Shown here: positions 53,551-62,849 of the stretch, one piece after another
How positions within the stretch are numbered: the first letter of the stretch is position 1
How the letters are laid out: each line of letters starts with the position of its first letter
Assembly: GCF_021654655.1 (NCBI RefSeq)
Contig: NZ_AP025225.1
Coordinates: 446,001-510,000 of the forward strand
Length of the DNA stretch: 64,000 nucleotides
Reading direction: 5' to 3'
From: Candidatus Hydrogenosomobacter endosymbioticus
Lineage (GTDB): Bacteria; Pseudomonadota; Alphaproteobacteria; Holosporales; GW7
The notes under the pieces: generated by a model
Told to the model about the DNA's origin: nothing
The model's database searches: none
What the model saw: the letters and a program-made list of their open reading frames with translations, nothing else
Program-made: the position numbers and the translations under genes

Positions 53551-54378
53551 ATGAATAAAAATTTATTCGGTCTGTTTGCAGCTATCATACTCGGCATGTC
53601 CGTGAACGCATTTGCAGCAGAAGAAGAGCACAAGAAAAAAGAGGGAGAAAACTCCTCTCATAAGAAAAAAGAAAAAGGAAAAAACAAAAAAGTTAGCTCA
53701 AAAGAAAAATCCAGTAAAAAAAACAAAAAGCATAAAGAAGAAAAAGGCAAAAAGCAGGAAAAGCATAAAGACAAAAAATCATCCGGAGGAGGCGCAACCA
53801 CCCCTACGGACAGCCCATCTTCCCAGCCAAATTCAACCCCTAATACAAGCGGAGACACTCCACCAACTCCTGCGCCAACACCAGACTCCCCTTCTGGAGG
53901 CGGAACAACTCCTACACCTCCAAGTGGCGGAGGAAGTGGAACGGGCGGAACAACTCCTACACCAACTCCTACACCTCCAAGTGGCGGTGGAAGCAGCACA
54001 GGCGGAACTACACCTCCTGGCGGCCTAATACCTCCAAGCAGCGGAGGAAGCAGCACAGGCGGAACTACACCTCCTGGAGGCCTAATACCTCCAAGCAGCG
54101 GAGGAAGCAGCACAGGCGGAACTACACCTCCTGGAGGCCTAATACCTCCAAGCAGCGGAGGAATGTTCCCAACTCCAACGGTAACGCCAGTAGTTATACC
54201 TGTAAATTCGTCTCCAGAACATGTAAGCAAATGTCTACGCGAATACAATAAATGCTCTAGCAAGTGCAGCGCCGACACCCCTAAATGCGTAAAATTGTGC
54301 GACGGAAGCAACAAGAACTGCGCCTCATCTTGTGACCACAATAATCAAATATGCCAGGGACAACACAACTTAAAATAG
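53551..54378 (+). CDS. exported protein with Lys-rich block, Gly/Pro repeats and eight-cysteine repeat domain (B)
   Basis: Function unknown. 275 residues: signal peptide ending NAFAA, a Lys/Glu-rich block (about 24-77), a long Thr/Pro/Gly/Ser linker with three exact 19-residue repeats (147-203), and a C-terminal domain whose eight cysteines (228, 235, 239, 246, 250, 257, 261, 268) have the same spacing as in gene A. These are the only cysteines. An AGGAGG site precedes the ATG. The layout suggests a linker projecting the cysteine domain away from a basic anchor region, for instance on the cell surface; this is inference. Confidence 0.78.
   Translation: MNKNLFGLFAAIILGMSVNAFAAEEEHKKKEGENSSHKKKEKGKNKKVSSKEKSSKKNKKHKEEKGKKQEKHKDKKSSGGGATTPTDSPSSQPNSTPNTSGDTPPTPAPTPDSPSGGGTTPTPPSGGGSGTGGTTPTPTPTPPSGGGSSTGGTTPPGGLIPPSSGGSSTGGTTPPGGLIPPSSGGSSTGGTTPPGGLIPPSSGGMFPTPTVTPVVIPVNSSPEHVSKCLREYNKCSSKCSADTPKCVKLCDGSNKNCASSCDHNNQICQGQHNLK
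53989..54159 (+). repeat. three tandem 57-bp repeats in the exported gene
   Basis: Three 57-base units (53989-54045, 54046-54102, 54103-54159) differing only at a GGC/GGA codon. Each encodes a Gly/Ser/Thr/Pro-rich 19-residue unit. Units are in frame, so copy number can change without breaking the gene. Confidence 0.9.
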
Positions 54379-54412
54379 AAAAGTAAATATCTTGTTATGA
54401 CAACAAACTATC

Positions 54413-54442
54413 AGGCCAATGCCCAGACATTGGCCTTTATTT
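54413..54442 (+). terminator. intrinsic terminator after exported gene B
   Basis: Nine-base stem AGGCCAATG / CATTGGCCT with a six-base loop, then TTATTTTC. A strong structure between gene B and dnaN, whose genes converge here. Confidence 0.8.
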
Positions 54443-54541
54443 TCTCAATGCCAATCACATCAACCCTATTAAAAGTAAACTACGAAACGCCCATTTCCAA
54501 AAGCCTAAAGACACTAAGCCTCGCTCTCAAAAAACCCTAAC

Positions 54542-55675
54542 CTATGACCTCATCGGCATAAGCACATAAACAGAACGATCATCAGATGGATCTCGCACGA
54601 GCATCTGCGATGTCGAATCTTTAAAATTCATAACAAGGCCCTCATCAGTGGCCTGTGCACATATGTCCATAAGATAGCGAGGATTAAAGTTTATAGAAAA
54701 CACGTCGCTGGAGTCATAACCAACCCCATGGATCCTTTCTATCCCAGAACCATACTGTTCGCTATATGCAGAAATCGACATCTGAGAATTTTGCAACGAA
54801 ACTCTAACCGCACGATTTTTTTCAGGGCTCATCATAGCAACTCTGTCGACGCTGTTAGCAACCTCTTTAGCAACAACAGATATGCTAAACGAAAAATCCT
54901 TCGGAATAGCAAGATTATAGTCTGGAAACTTTCCTTCGACGAGTCTTGAAGAAAAGCACACATCTCCAAATTCAACTAATATCTGGCTTGAAGAAAAAGA
55001 AATCCTTGCAGAACCTTCGCACCTCTCTAACAGCTTGCTCAGTTCATTTATCGACTTTCTTCCAACGATAATGCTAGGCATGTCCTTTGAGGCCCCAGCA
55101 ACATTTATACAGCTAAGCGCTAACCTGTGAGCATCTGTTGCAACCGCGCATATTTTCTCGTCGTCTATATGGAAGTATAAGCCATTAAGGACATGCCTAG
55201 ACTCATCTGTCGACATCGCAAACTTAGTTTTGTTTATCAATTGCCTAAGCAAACTTCCATCGATTGTAATGCTGTTTTGAAGCGCGCGAGGATGAATTTG
55301 AGGAAAATCAATAGCAGGAAGTGTAGGCAGTTTGAATTCAGAATCAGCGCTCGTGAGAGTGAGAAACTGGGCATCCCCCTCAGACGTGCACATAGAAATG
55401 TCCGAATCCTGCGTAAGCTTACGAACTATATCGAACAGCATATGAACAGAAACTGTTGTCTCCCCTGCAATCTCCATCGAACACGGCACCATCTCAACAA
55501 GACTAGCTTCCAAATCAGTCCCAGTTAAAACCAACGCACCTCCACGACCGTCTTGCTCATTGCTAGCAACAATCAAAACATGAGAAAGAATCGGAACAGT
55601 GCCCTTACGTTCAACAATACCGCTTTGAAAAGACAGCGCCCTTAAAAACGGCTCCCTATTTATGCATACCTTCAT
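54542..55675 (-). CDS. dnaN: DNA polymerase III beta subunit (sliding clamp)
   Basis: Ring-shaped processivity factor for DNA polymerase III. 377 residues with three repeated clamp domains. It opens with INREPFLRALSFQSGIVERKGTVPILSHVL, has FKLPTLPAIDFPQ and RHVLNGLYFHIDD, and ends in the hydrophobic YVLMPMRS tail that shapes the client pocket. It is not beside dnaA or recF in this window. Confidence 0.96.
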   Translation of the reverse strand: MKVCINREPFLRALSFQSGIVERKGTVPILSHVLIVASNEQDGRGGALVLTGTDLEASLVEMVPCSMEIAGETTVSVHMLFDIVRKLTQDSDISMCTSEGDAQFLTLTSADSEFKLPTLPAIDFPQIHPRALQNSITIDGSLLRQLINKTKFAMSTDESRHVLNGLYFHIDDEKICAVATDAHRLALSCINVAGASKDMPSIIVGRKSINELSKLLERCEGSARISFSSSQILVEFGDVCFSSRLVEGKFPDYNLAIPKDFSFSISVVAKEVANSVDRVAMMSPEKNRAVRVSLQNSQMSISAYSEQYGSGIERIHGVGYDSSDVFSINFNPRYLMDICAQATDEGLVMNFKDSTSQMLVRDPSDDRSVYVLMPMRS

Positions 55676-55834
55676 GCATATACCTTAGTCAGCAAAATGC
55701 CATAATATATGGAAATTTATCAATTTTTTAACATAAAACGCAAGCTCTTCCGTGAAAAAAGCCAAATAAGCCGAAAATCTACGATCCCACTCGAAAAAAT
55801 GAACGGCAAAACGCTGCTAAAAATACCAGAAGTA

Positions 55835-55907
55835 TGGAGCTAGGCGGGATCGAACCGCCGACCTCTGCAATGCCATTGCAGCGCTCTCCCAGCTGAGCTA
55901 TAACCCC
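55835..55907 (-). tRNA. tRNA-Ala (GGC)
   Basis: Acceptor GGGGTTA/TAGCTCC with G-U pairs, D arm GCTCAGCTGGGAGAGC, anticodon loop ATGGCAT, T arm GGCGGTTCGATCCCGCC. Discriminator A; no encoded CCA. Confidence 0.93.
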
Positions 55908-56077
55908 TCGATGATAATATACCCTCGGTTTTTATCTCAGTCAAACCTTACAGAAATTTTCATGACTACGCGAAGCAACAAGCCGAGCCCTGGCGGAATC
56001 TACTGAAAACAGCAAATACTTTCCACATACAAGCGATAACAAAAATCAAAACGAAACCGTTACGAAAAATTTAACAT

Positions 56078-56108
56078 AAAAAAACCGGCCAGAATGAAAC
56101 CGACCGGT
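56078..56108 (-). terminator. intrinsic terminator after the Pro-rich exported gene
   Basis: On the minus strand ACCGGTC pairs with GGCCGGT (one G-U), with an eleven-base loop, followed by a T-rich tail. It is about 40 bases after the gene's stop. Confidence 0.75.
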
Positions 56109-56148
56109 ATACTTCCTCAGTCCATTAAAACAGCAAAGCTTGTTTTTA

Positions 56149-56658
56149 TTAGTGTTGCTGAGCGCCCATTAAAGATGGGGAAGGGCTGAGCAATTGCTGG
56201 CAAAACTCTATTTTCTTAGCAATGTTGCTAAATTGAGATGGATCTACATTTCCTGGAGAAGTCGCAAAACCGCCGCCAATCATTGGTGGCTGTCCAAGAG
56301 GGGGAGGTCCCATTCTCGACATCAATCCAGGCATTGGAGATAGGCCTGGGGAAAGATTCATCGGAGGTCTTTGTCCAATAGGGACAACCACTCCAGGTCT
56401 CTGCATTACTTGGGCCATAGGAGCGCCTGGAGCTGGAGCATCGTCATCATCATCATCTTGCCCTTCAGACTCCGGAGCCTCCGCCTGGGGCAAGTTGCCC
56501 TGTTTTGGTTGTTGGATAGCAGCGTTATTCATTTGCAGCTTTGGAGCCTGAATTCCAGGAGCGACTTTCCCGCCAGGATTATTTTTCTGAGCCGCGTTAA
56601 CGCTTGCTCCAACAGAAGCAACCGCTGCCAATACAGTAATTAACAGTATTTTTTTCAT
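56149..56658 (-). CDS. proline-rich exported protein of unknown function, 169 aa
   Basis: Signal peptide (KKILLITVLAAVASVGASVNA) and then a mature part dominated by Pro, Gly, Gln and Met with a run of six Asp residues and repeated PPL/PPM/PGL motifs. Only one cysteine. No family recognised. A terminator follows it and a tRNA-Leu lies upstream on the same strand. It looks intrinsically disordered and could be a surface or secreted protein, but nothing proves this. Confidence 0.7.
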   Translation of the reverse strand: MKKILLITVLAAVASVGASVNAAQKNNPGGKVAPGIQAPKLQMNNAAIQQPKQGNLPQAEAPESEGQDDDDDDAPAPGAPMAQVMQRPGVVVPIGQRPPMNLSPGLSPMPGLMSRMGPPPLGQPPMIGGGFATSPGNVDPSQFSNIAKKIEFCQQLLSPSPSLMGAQQH

Positions 56659-56742
56659 ATTATTCTTTTCATTGTCTAGCTAATATAATTAATTATATGC
56701 TGCTTATAATAAACAATTAGTTAAAAACAACAAGGAACAAAG

Positions 56743-56825
56743 TGCCCGTTGCCAGAGTCGAACTGGCACGGCTGTTAACCGGCAGATTTTAAGTCTACTG
56801 TGTCTACCAATTCCACCAAACGGGC
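56743..56825 (-). tRNA. tRNA-Leu (TAA)
   Basis: Class II tRNA with long variable arm. Acceptor GCCCGTT/AACGGGC, anticodon loop CTTAAAA, discriminator A, CCA not encoded. Confidence 0.93.
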
Positions 56826-56964
56826 CTAAGGATATTATATTGCAGATCACGCGGCTCCAGGTCAATAGGCTTAGCAATATGATTCAGATTCTCCAGAAAC
56901 ATCCATAACAAGCAACAAAAGTCGACTTAAACTATGGTATTACAAAGCAGAGCACAAGTCGTGG

Positions 56965-57405
56965 CTATTTGATAGCTTTTTCCATCATCTGCCTTATATA
57001 TGCATCTACGCTTTTTTCTATAATACCTGCAAGGTTATGCTCTATCCAGTCTTTGATAAGAGGCTCCGCCAGGTCGGCCAGAAACTCCTCCATACTTTTA
57101 TTCTTCATAGATGCCTGCTTCCTCTCGTTTCTTATTGACAGAGCTTTAAACAACGGGTCCATCGCTTTCATAATTGCTTCTGACGGCTCCTCCGCTCTAT
57201 TAAGCTCAGGCTCTTTACTGCCATGAACCTTATGCCTGTCTTTTAATTCTCTTGAATCATCAATAGGACGGTTTAGGTCTATCACGTTAGACTCGTCGAA
57301 CTGGTCCTGCCCATCACCCTTATAGATCATACCTTTAATAGAAGAAAGAATCTCTTCCATACTCTCGTCTCCTGCATGATCTCTACCAAAAAAATGCTTC
57401 TCCAT
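56965..57405 (-). CDS. PopZ-like DUF2497 protein
   Basis: In alphaproteobacteria PopZ-type proteins form a polar matrix that anchors the chromosome origin. The 146-residue protein has the N-terminal motif ESMEEILSSIKGMI, a charged, disordered middle, and a C-terminal helical block (SMEEFLADLAEPLIKDWIEHNLAGIIEKSV) that fits the DUF2497 signature. The ATG at 57405 places the first motif near residue 15, as in relatives; the longer frame to 57555 adds basic sequence with no parallel. The valS gene often found next to it is absent. Role at the pole is inferred. Confidence 0.82.
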   Translation of the reverse strand: MEKHFFGRDHAGDESMEEILSSIKGMIYKGDGQDQFDESNVIDLNRPIDDSRELKDRHKVHGSKEPELNRAEEPSEAIMKAMDPLFKALSIRNERKQASMKNKSMEEFLADLAEPLIKDWIEHNLAGIIEKSVDAYIRQMMEKAIK

Positions 57406-57683
57406 CAATAACAACGACAAAAAGTGAACCTCTGATTTTACCATATACCTTTTGTCAAAACAATAAATTATTATTTTATTTGTAGAAAATTTACACTCGA
57501 TTTCCAAATTACATTCAATTTCCGAGCGTAAAAAATATTTTTTGCATTTGAGCAAATTTTTACCTCAGATGAATTTTTCCACCAAAATACTTCTATGCGA
57601 AAAAAATATAATGCAGGCTAACCTAGACCACAACGCAGCTAAGTATATCTGTGGTATAATTGGGTTTATTTTAGATAAATCTT

Positions 57684-59549
57684 TTGTGCGTGAGCGTAAT
57701 CATCGAAGAAAAATGGAAAAAGGCCATCCTATTCGCAATACAACACACTCCGGACGGCCCTGGCGTGTATAAAATGCTCGATGTTGCTGGAGTTGTGATG
57801 TATGTGGGAAAAGCAAAAAGACTTCACCCTCGACTTTTGAGCTATACTAGAATCGACTCGCTTAGCAACAGAATCAGACGCATGGTAGTAAGAATCGCGT
57901 CTGTAGAAACCATAGCAACATACACAGAAACAGAAGCTCTTTTACTTGAGGCGAACGTAATAAAAAAATCGCAGCCGCAATACAATATACTTCTCAAAGA
58001 CGGAAAATCCCCATTTTATATAACAATAGACAGCTCTGATTTTCCTCGACTTGAAAAACAAAGAAAACCTTTTAGAAACACATGTAAATCTTTTGGCCCA
58101 TTTCTTGAGTATGTAGACGAAATGCTGTCGTCGCTCTACCAGATTTTCTGCATCAGATCGTGCAGCGACAGCGTTTTCAAATCGAGAAGCCGGCCATGTC
58201 TGCAGTATTATATAAAACGTTGCTCTGCTCCATGTGTAAAAAAAATTTCTCGCGATGAATATACGGCATCTGTGAAATCAGCCATAGAGTTTCTTAGCGG
58301 GAAAAATGAAGATATAAAAAAGCAGCTGATAAAAAAAATGGACGAACAAAGCAACAACCAAAACTATGAAGAGGCAGCAAAAACTCGCGATAAAATTAAG
58401 GCGGTAACAGCGCTTTTGAAAAAACAGTTCATTCACGCAAAGTCAATCAATAACGCTGACGTATTAGCTGCTCAAGAAGAGCTAGGGGTTGTTTGCGTAG
58501 TTGTTGTGCGCTTTCGTTCTGGAGCAAATTATGGAAGCGAAGCGTTCTTTTTTAACGCTCAAGACATTAGTGAAAATATCAGAGCTGATCAAGAATTTGG
58601 AAACTCAGAAATTATAAAACACATTCTGCACGCATTCATCGTACAATTTTATGACAAAATTTCTCCGCCAGAATTAATCCTATTAAGTCATGTTCCTCAC
58701 GAACTTCCGCTTATAAAAAATGCTTTAGAAAAGAGATTTAGCCGCCAGCCCGTGCTTCACGTCCCAAGAAAGGGAGAAAAAAAAGAAATAGTGCAACAAG
58801 CGCTTGTCAACGCCGGAATCGCGCTTGGCAAAAAAATCTCCGATTCGCGTAGAGTCGCAGACGCTATTGGCGAAATAAAATCTTTTCTTAAACTCGATAG
58901 AGAAATAAAAAGAATAGAGGCGTTTGACAATAGCCACCTGTTCGGAACAGACGCTCTCGGCGCAATGATAGTAGGCGGTCCTGATGGGTTTTATAGAAAA
59001 TCATATAGAAAATTTTCTATGACAAATTTTATGGGAGACGACTACTGTATGATGAAAACTCTACTCAAGCGCAGACTGGAAGACCAAACCATCAAAAACC
59101 TGCCAGATGTAATCATAATAGATGGGGGAAAAGGACACCTTAACGCAGCTATAGAAGCTGTTGCTGATACAGAAGCAAAAAACATACGAATAATCTCAAT
59201 CGCTAAAGGTGAAAACAGGAATGCTGGAAACGAAGTTTTATATACGGATTCCGGCGATGAAATTCGCTTCAAAAACAGCGACCCAGTTCTTCAATACATC
59301 CAAATCCTTCGCGACGAAGCTCATAGATTCGCGATAACATCTCATAGAAACAAAAGAAAAAAGCGAATGATTAAGTCTATACTTGGAGAGATCAGAGGTG
59401 TCGGAGAGACGAGGAAAAACGCTCTATTAAAAAACTTCGGGAGTATCGACAAGATAAAAGATGCGAGCATAATCGAGCTAGAAAGCGTTCCTGGGATCAG
59501 TCGCTCTATGGCAAAGGAGATTTTTGAATTTTTTCGCCAGAACCGCTAA
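57684..59549 (+). CDS. uvrC: UvrABC system protein C
   Basis: Makes both incisions in nucleotide excision repair. GIY-YIG nuclease domain at the start (GPGVYKMLDVAGVVMYVGKA), a UVR motif near residue 210-245, the RNase H-like C-terminal nuclease (RIEAFDNSHLFGTDALGAMIV, VIIIDGGKGHLNAA), and a terminal helix-hairpin-helix (GVGETRKNALLKNFGS). 621 residues is full length. The start is a GTG with a weak site; another GTG lies two codons on. uvrA and uvrB are not in view. Confidence 0.96.
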   Translation: MCVSVIIEEKWKKAILFAIQHTPDGPGVYKMLDVAGVVMYVGKAKRLHPRLLSYTRIDSLSNRIRRMVVRIASVETIATYTETEALLLEANVIKKSQPQYNILLKDGKSPFYITIDSSDFPRLEKQRKPFRNTCKSFGPFLEYVDEMLSSLYQIFCIRSCSDSVFKSRSRPCLQYYIKRCSAPCVKKISRDEYTASVKSAIEFLSGKNEDIKKQLIKKMDEQSNNQNYEEAAKTRDKIKAVTALLKKQFIHAKSINNADVLAAQEELGVVCVVVVRFRSGANYGSEAFFFNAQDISENIRADQEFGNSEIIKHILHAFIVQFYDKISPPELILLSHVPHELPLIKNALEKRFSRQPVLHVPRKGEKKEIVQQALVNAGIALGKKISDSRRVADAIGEIKSFLKLDREIKRIEAFDNSHLFGTDALGAMIVGGPDGFYRKSYRKFSMTNFMGDDYCMMKTLLKRRLEDQTIKNLPDVIIIDGGKGHLNAAIEAVADTEAKNIRIISIAKGENRNAGNEVLYTDSGDEIRFKNSDPVLQYIQILRDEAHRFAITSHRNKRKKRMIKSILGEIRGVGETRKNALLKNFGSIDKIKDASIIELESVPGISRSMAKEIFEFFRQNR

Positions 59550-59659
59550 TCATAAGCCCACAACAAACAGAAGACAGCTTAATTTCCTCGCTTGCATATT
59601 AATCCCTCAACCTCTCTCAGAAAAATCGCAAAGCAAAACAGCATTATTTGCATCCAAAT

Positions 59660-61129
59660 CTATTCGCAATACGGCTTTGTTCTTATATAAATTTCGGAGA
59701 TCCTTCTAGCATATTCTCTAAATTCAAGCAGTTGTTTTCCAGAAAGACTGCAAAGTGAGGCCATTTTCACTGATGTAGGATCAATATGTTTCCCTCCTCT
59801 GAGAACTTCAAAGTGGAGATGAGGACCTGTTGTTCTTCCAGTAGCGCCAATAAAAGCTATTTTTTGTCCCTGCCTAACAATTTTGCCAACTCTCATACCT
59901 TTCGCATAGCTGCTTACATGAGCATAAGCCGTCTGATAGCCTCCGCCATGCCTTATTAAAATGTAATTCCCATATGCGCCGAAAAAACACATTTTCTCTA
60001 TAACGCCATCTCCAGCAGCCATAATTGGAGTTCCTATCGGAGCCGCAAAGTCAACGCCCTTATGAAGCTTAGTATAAGAAAGTATTGGGTGTTTCCTCTT
60101 ACCAAACCTTGACGACAAACGCGCTCCATCAACTGGGGTTTTAAGAAACACTTTCTGGTTAGAGACCCCGCATTGATTATAAAACACAGCCTTGGGCGCG
60201 CCAGAAGGCCTGTGTTTATAAAGCCTATACTCCCTTCCGCTTACAGTAATCTTGGCGCACATTATCCCGCAAGGTTGTCGAACGCCAGAGTCCTTATCAA
60301 CGATTTCTTTATATAAAACAGCAAACAAGTCGCCAGGCTGAAGGTCTAATTGAAAATTAACGTCATAGCTAAACGCCTTTATAAACTCGCTCACTACTGC
60401 CGGATCGGCCCCTGCTTTTATCATATCCTTGTATATGTTTTTTCTCACCTTGCCATCAATGCGGACATACTCACTCGATATTGTTGTTTTTATTTTTTTG
60501 CACAGGTATTTTCCATTCTTGTCGCGAAAAACCCTAAGAGAAAAAGCTATCTCCGGCTTTATTTCAACCGATAGCAGCCTTTTTTCGGATGCCCCCCTCC
60601 TGTTTTGAAAACATTCATACGAAACACTTACTTCCTGGCCAGCTTTTATAAATCTCATATCAAGTTTTGATGAGAGGGCGCTTACAGAGGAATATACCTG
60701 GTCTCTAGGAAGGCCCATCGATATCAAAAAATCTGAAACACTTTCCCCGCATTCAAGATCGTGCGATTCCTCGACTACCCTTTTGAAATTCCTATGTTTT
60801 TGACCTTTTATTCCCATTATGGAATCGTAAGTCTCGTAAATTTCTTTTCGATATTTTTCTACATCTATAAGCTCTATGTCTTCATTATCGCAAAACTTAT
60901 GCTTGCTGCTCAATTCGCCAGACCTGCTATAAAAATAAACAAGCCCCCAAATATACGTGCAAATCATAAAAAATGTTATGACCGTTTCATTGAATAATCT
61001 ATTCAACAGAGCTCGACGCACAAACACCACCCAAAAAACAACGGACTTTATGCGTGAACAGAAAATCCTGGTAGTATTAGCAACATGCCCTAAAAACTTT
61101 TCTCGAAAAACAAGCCACTTCTCTCTCAC
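59660..61129 (-). CDS. M23 (LytM/MepM-type) peptidoglycan endopeptidase
   Basis: Periplasmic zinc enzyme that cuts peptide crosslinks in peptidoglycan. A TM anchor near residues 48-68 is followed by two LysM/OapA-like beta domains (VSDFLISMGLPRDQVYSSVSAL) and the C-terminal peptidase domain with SSRFGKRKHP, HKGVDFAAPIGTP and GPHLHFEVLRGG, which carry the zinc ligands, so the active site is intact. 489 residues. The start is a GTG. It works with the amidase upstream in the window to remodel the cell wall. Confidence 0.92.
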   Translation of the reverse strand: MREKWLVFREKFLGHVANTTRIFCSRIKSVVFWVVFVRRALLNRLFNETVITFFMICTYIWGLVYFYSRSGELSSKHKFCDNEDIELIDVEKYRKEIYETYDSIMGIKGQKHRNFKRVVEESHDLECGESVSDFLISMGLPRDQVYSSVSALSSKLDMRFIKAGQEVSVSYECFQNRRGASEKRLLSVEIKPEIAFSLRVFRDKNGKYLCKKIKTTISSEYVRIDGKVRKNIYKDMIKAGADPAVVSEFIKAFSYDVNFQLDLQPGDLFAVLYKEIVDKDSGVRQPCGIMCAKITVSGREYRLYKHRPSGAPKAVFYNQCGVSNQKVFLKTPVDGARLSSRFGKRKHPILSYTKLHKGVDFAAPIGTPIMAAGDGVIEKMCFFGAYGNYILIRHGGGYQTAYAHVSSYAKGMRVGKIVRQGQKIAFIGATGRTTGPHLHFEVLRGGKHIDPTSVKMASLCSLSGKQLLEFREYARRISEIYIRTKPYCE

Positions 61130-61317
61130 GATTAAACCCGCTCACTTACAGTTTTTGGAACTTATATAAACGCCACCAGCACATCTAAGCAGCCCCCCCA
61201 CACCGCACAGCGCCATGGCCACACCATAGGTCACGCGGAAAATATAAAACATGTTCACACTAATATAGACACATACGCACCCATAGCAAAGCCTTTATTT
61301 TCAGAAATAAAGCATCA

Positions 61318-62775
61318 CTATGCTAATGGGCACCTTGGCATCGCTGCATTTTTCTCTATCACAGATGCAAACTGAAACAATTTCCCCTCTTGGAATGGCG
61401 CAGCAATCAACTGTAGCCCTATCGGACGCATATGCTCGCTCACTCCACCCGGAACACTTATCGCGCACACACCAGCGACATTTATCGGAAGGGTCAACAT
61501 GTCATTCAAATACAATGTCACAGGGTCTGTTGGCGCATCGTCAGATCTAAACGCTGTTGTCGGAGACGTTGGACTCAGCAGCACATCTATTCCTCCTGAA
61601 AACGTATCCATAAATTCTTTCGCAATCATTGCCCGAACTTTTTGTGCCTTTTTGTAATACGCATCATAATATCCGTGAGAAAGAACATATGTTCCGATTA
61701 TGATTCGCCGTTTCACCTCCCAACCAAACCCTTCCGCCCTGCTTTTTTTGTATAACCCCTGCACATCTATGAAACTATCGGTCCTGTGGCCATATCGAAT
61801 ACCATCATACCGCGCTAGGTTTGACGATGCTTCCGCCGGAACAAGCACATAGTAGCAAGCCATTGCATATTTCAAGCTCGGTATAGAAACTGAAACTATC
61901 TCACATCCAGCTTCGCGGAGCCATCTCTTCCAGTTTTCCCAAGCAGAAGCTACGCAAGGCTCAAGACCGTCGGTTTCCCATTCTTTTGGGATTCCAACTC
62001 GCATCCCCTTTATAGATTTGCCTATTTTCTCAGAAAACAGCGGCACTTTCTCTTTAGAAGATGTAGCGTCGCGCGGATCGTGCCCGGATATAACCTGAAG
62101 CATCTTTGCGCAGTCTTCTGTAGACCTCGCAAACACTCCGGCCTGATCAAAAGAAGACGCATACGCTATTATTCCAAACCTAGAGCATCTTCCATACGTC
62201 GGCCTCACACCAACAACTCCACAAAACGACGACGGTTGACGAACAGACCCGCCCGTGTCGGTCCCGAGCGCTACGAGAGCAGACATAGCTGCGACAGAAG
62301 CTGCGCCGCCGCCAGAAGACCCTCCTGCAAGACATTCAGTATCCCACGGGTTACGCACCTCACCAAAAACACCTGTATTACTGGCAGACCCCATCGCAAA
62401 TTCATCCATATTTTGCTTGCCAACAGATACACAGCCAGCACTTTTAGCAAGCTCTGTCACATGCGACTCATATTGCGGAACGAAATTATAAAGCATACGC
62501 GACGCAGCCGTCGTTCGTTCTCCCTTTGTGCAGAATAGGTCTTTTATACCAATCGGAACGCCTTCCATACTGCGAGCCTCGCCCTTAGCTATTCTCCTGT
62601 CGCTTTCTCTTGCTGCATCCATAGCGCTCTCCTCAGAAAGCGTAATATATGCATTTAAATGCGCAGTTTCTTTCGCCCGAGATATATACGCGCTTACCAA
62701 TTCGCTCGCAGAAAAATCCTTATTAGAAAGTCCTTTTTGAACTTCCTCTAAGCCCAGCTTTAATAATTCTCTCAT
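61318..62775 (-). CDS. gatA: aspartyl/glutamyl-tRNA(Asn/Gln) amidotransferase subunit A
   Basis: Releases ammonia from glutamine for GatB to amidate misacylated tRNA. The Ser-cisSer-Lys machinery is present: GVPIGIKDLFCTKG (lysine), LAGGSSGGGAASVA and GTDTGGSVRQPSSFCG. 485 residues from the ATG at 62775; the ATG at 62787 adds four residues. It follows gatC on the same strand after 74 bases; gatB is not in the window. Confidence 0.97.
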   Translation of the reverse strand: MRELLKLGLEEVQKGLSNKDFSASELVSAYISRAKETAHLNAYITLSEESAMDAARESDRRIAKGEARSMEGVPIGIKDLFCTKGERTTAASRMLYNFVPQYESHVTELAKSAGCVSVGKQNMDEFAMGSASNTGVFGEVRNPWDTECLAGGSSGGGAASVAAMSALVALGTDTGGSVRQPSSFCGVVGVRPTYGRCSRFGIIAYASSFDQAGVFARSTEDCAKMLQVISGHDPRDATSSKEKVPLFSEKIGKSIKGMRVGIPKEWETDGLEPCVASAWENWKRWLREAGCEIVSVSIPSLKYAMACYYVLVPAEASSNLARYDGIRYGHRTDSFIDVQGLYKKSRAEGFGWEVKRRIIIGTYVLSHGYYDAYYKKAQKVRAMIAKEFMDTFSGGIDVLLSPTSPTTAFRSDDAPTDPVTLYLNDMLTLPINVAGVCAISVPGGVSEHMRPIGLQLIAAPFQEGKLFQFASVIEKNAAMPRCPLA

Positions 62776-62849
62776 ACCATCAACCATCAAAATACTATTA
62801 TTTCATCCCGAAAAACAAATCTGTTTACACGAGCGAAAATAAACATTAG

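Noticed and set aside
53989-54159. Repeats as a CRISPR-like array.
   Set aside because: Units are contiguous without spacers and lie in frame in a coding sequence.
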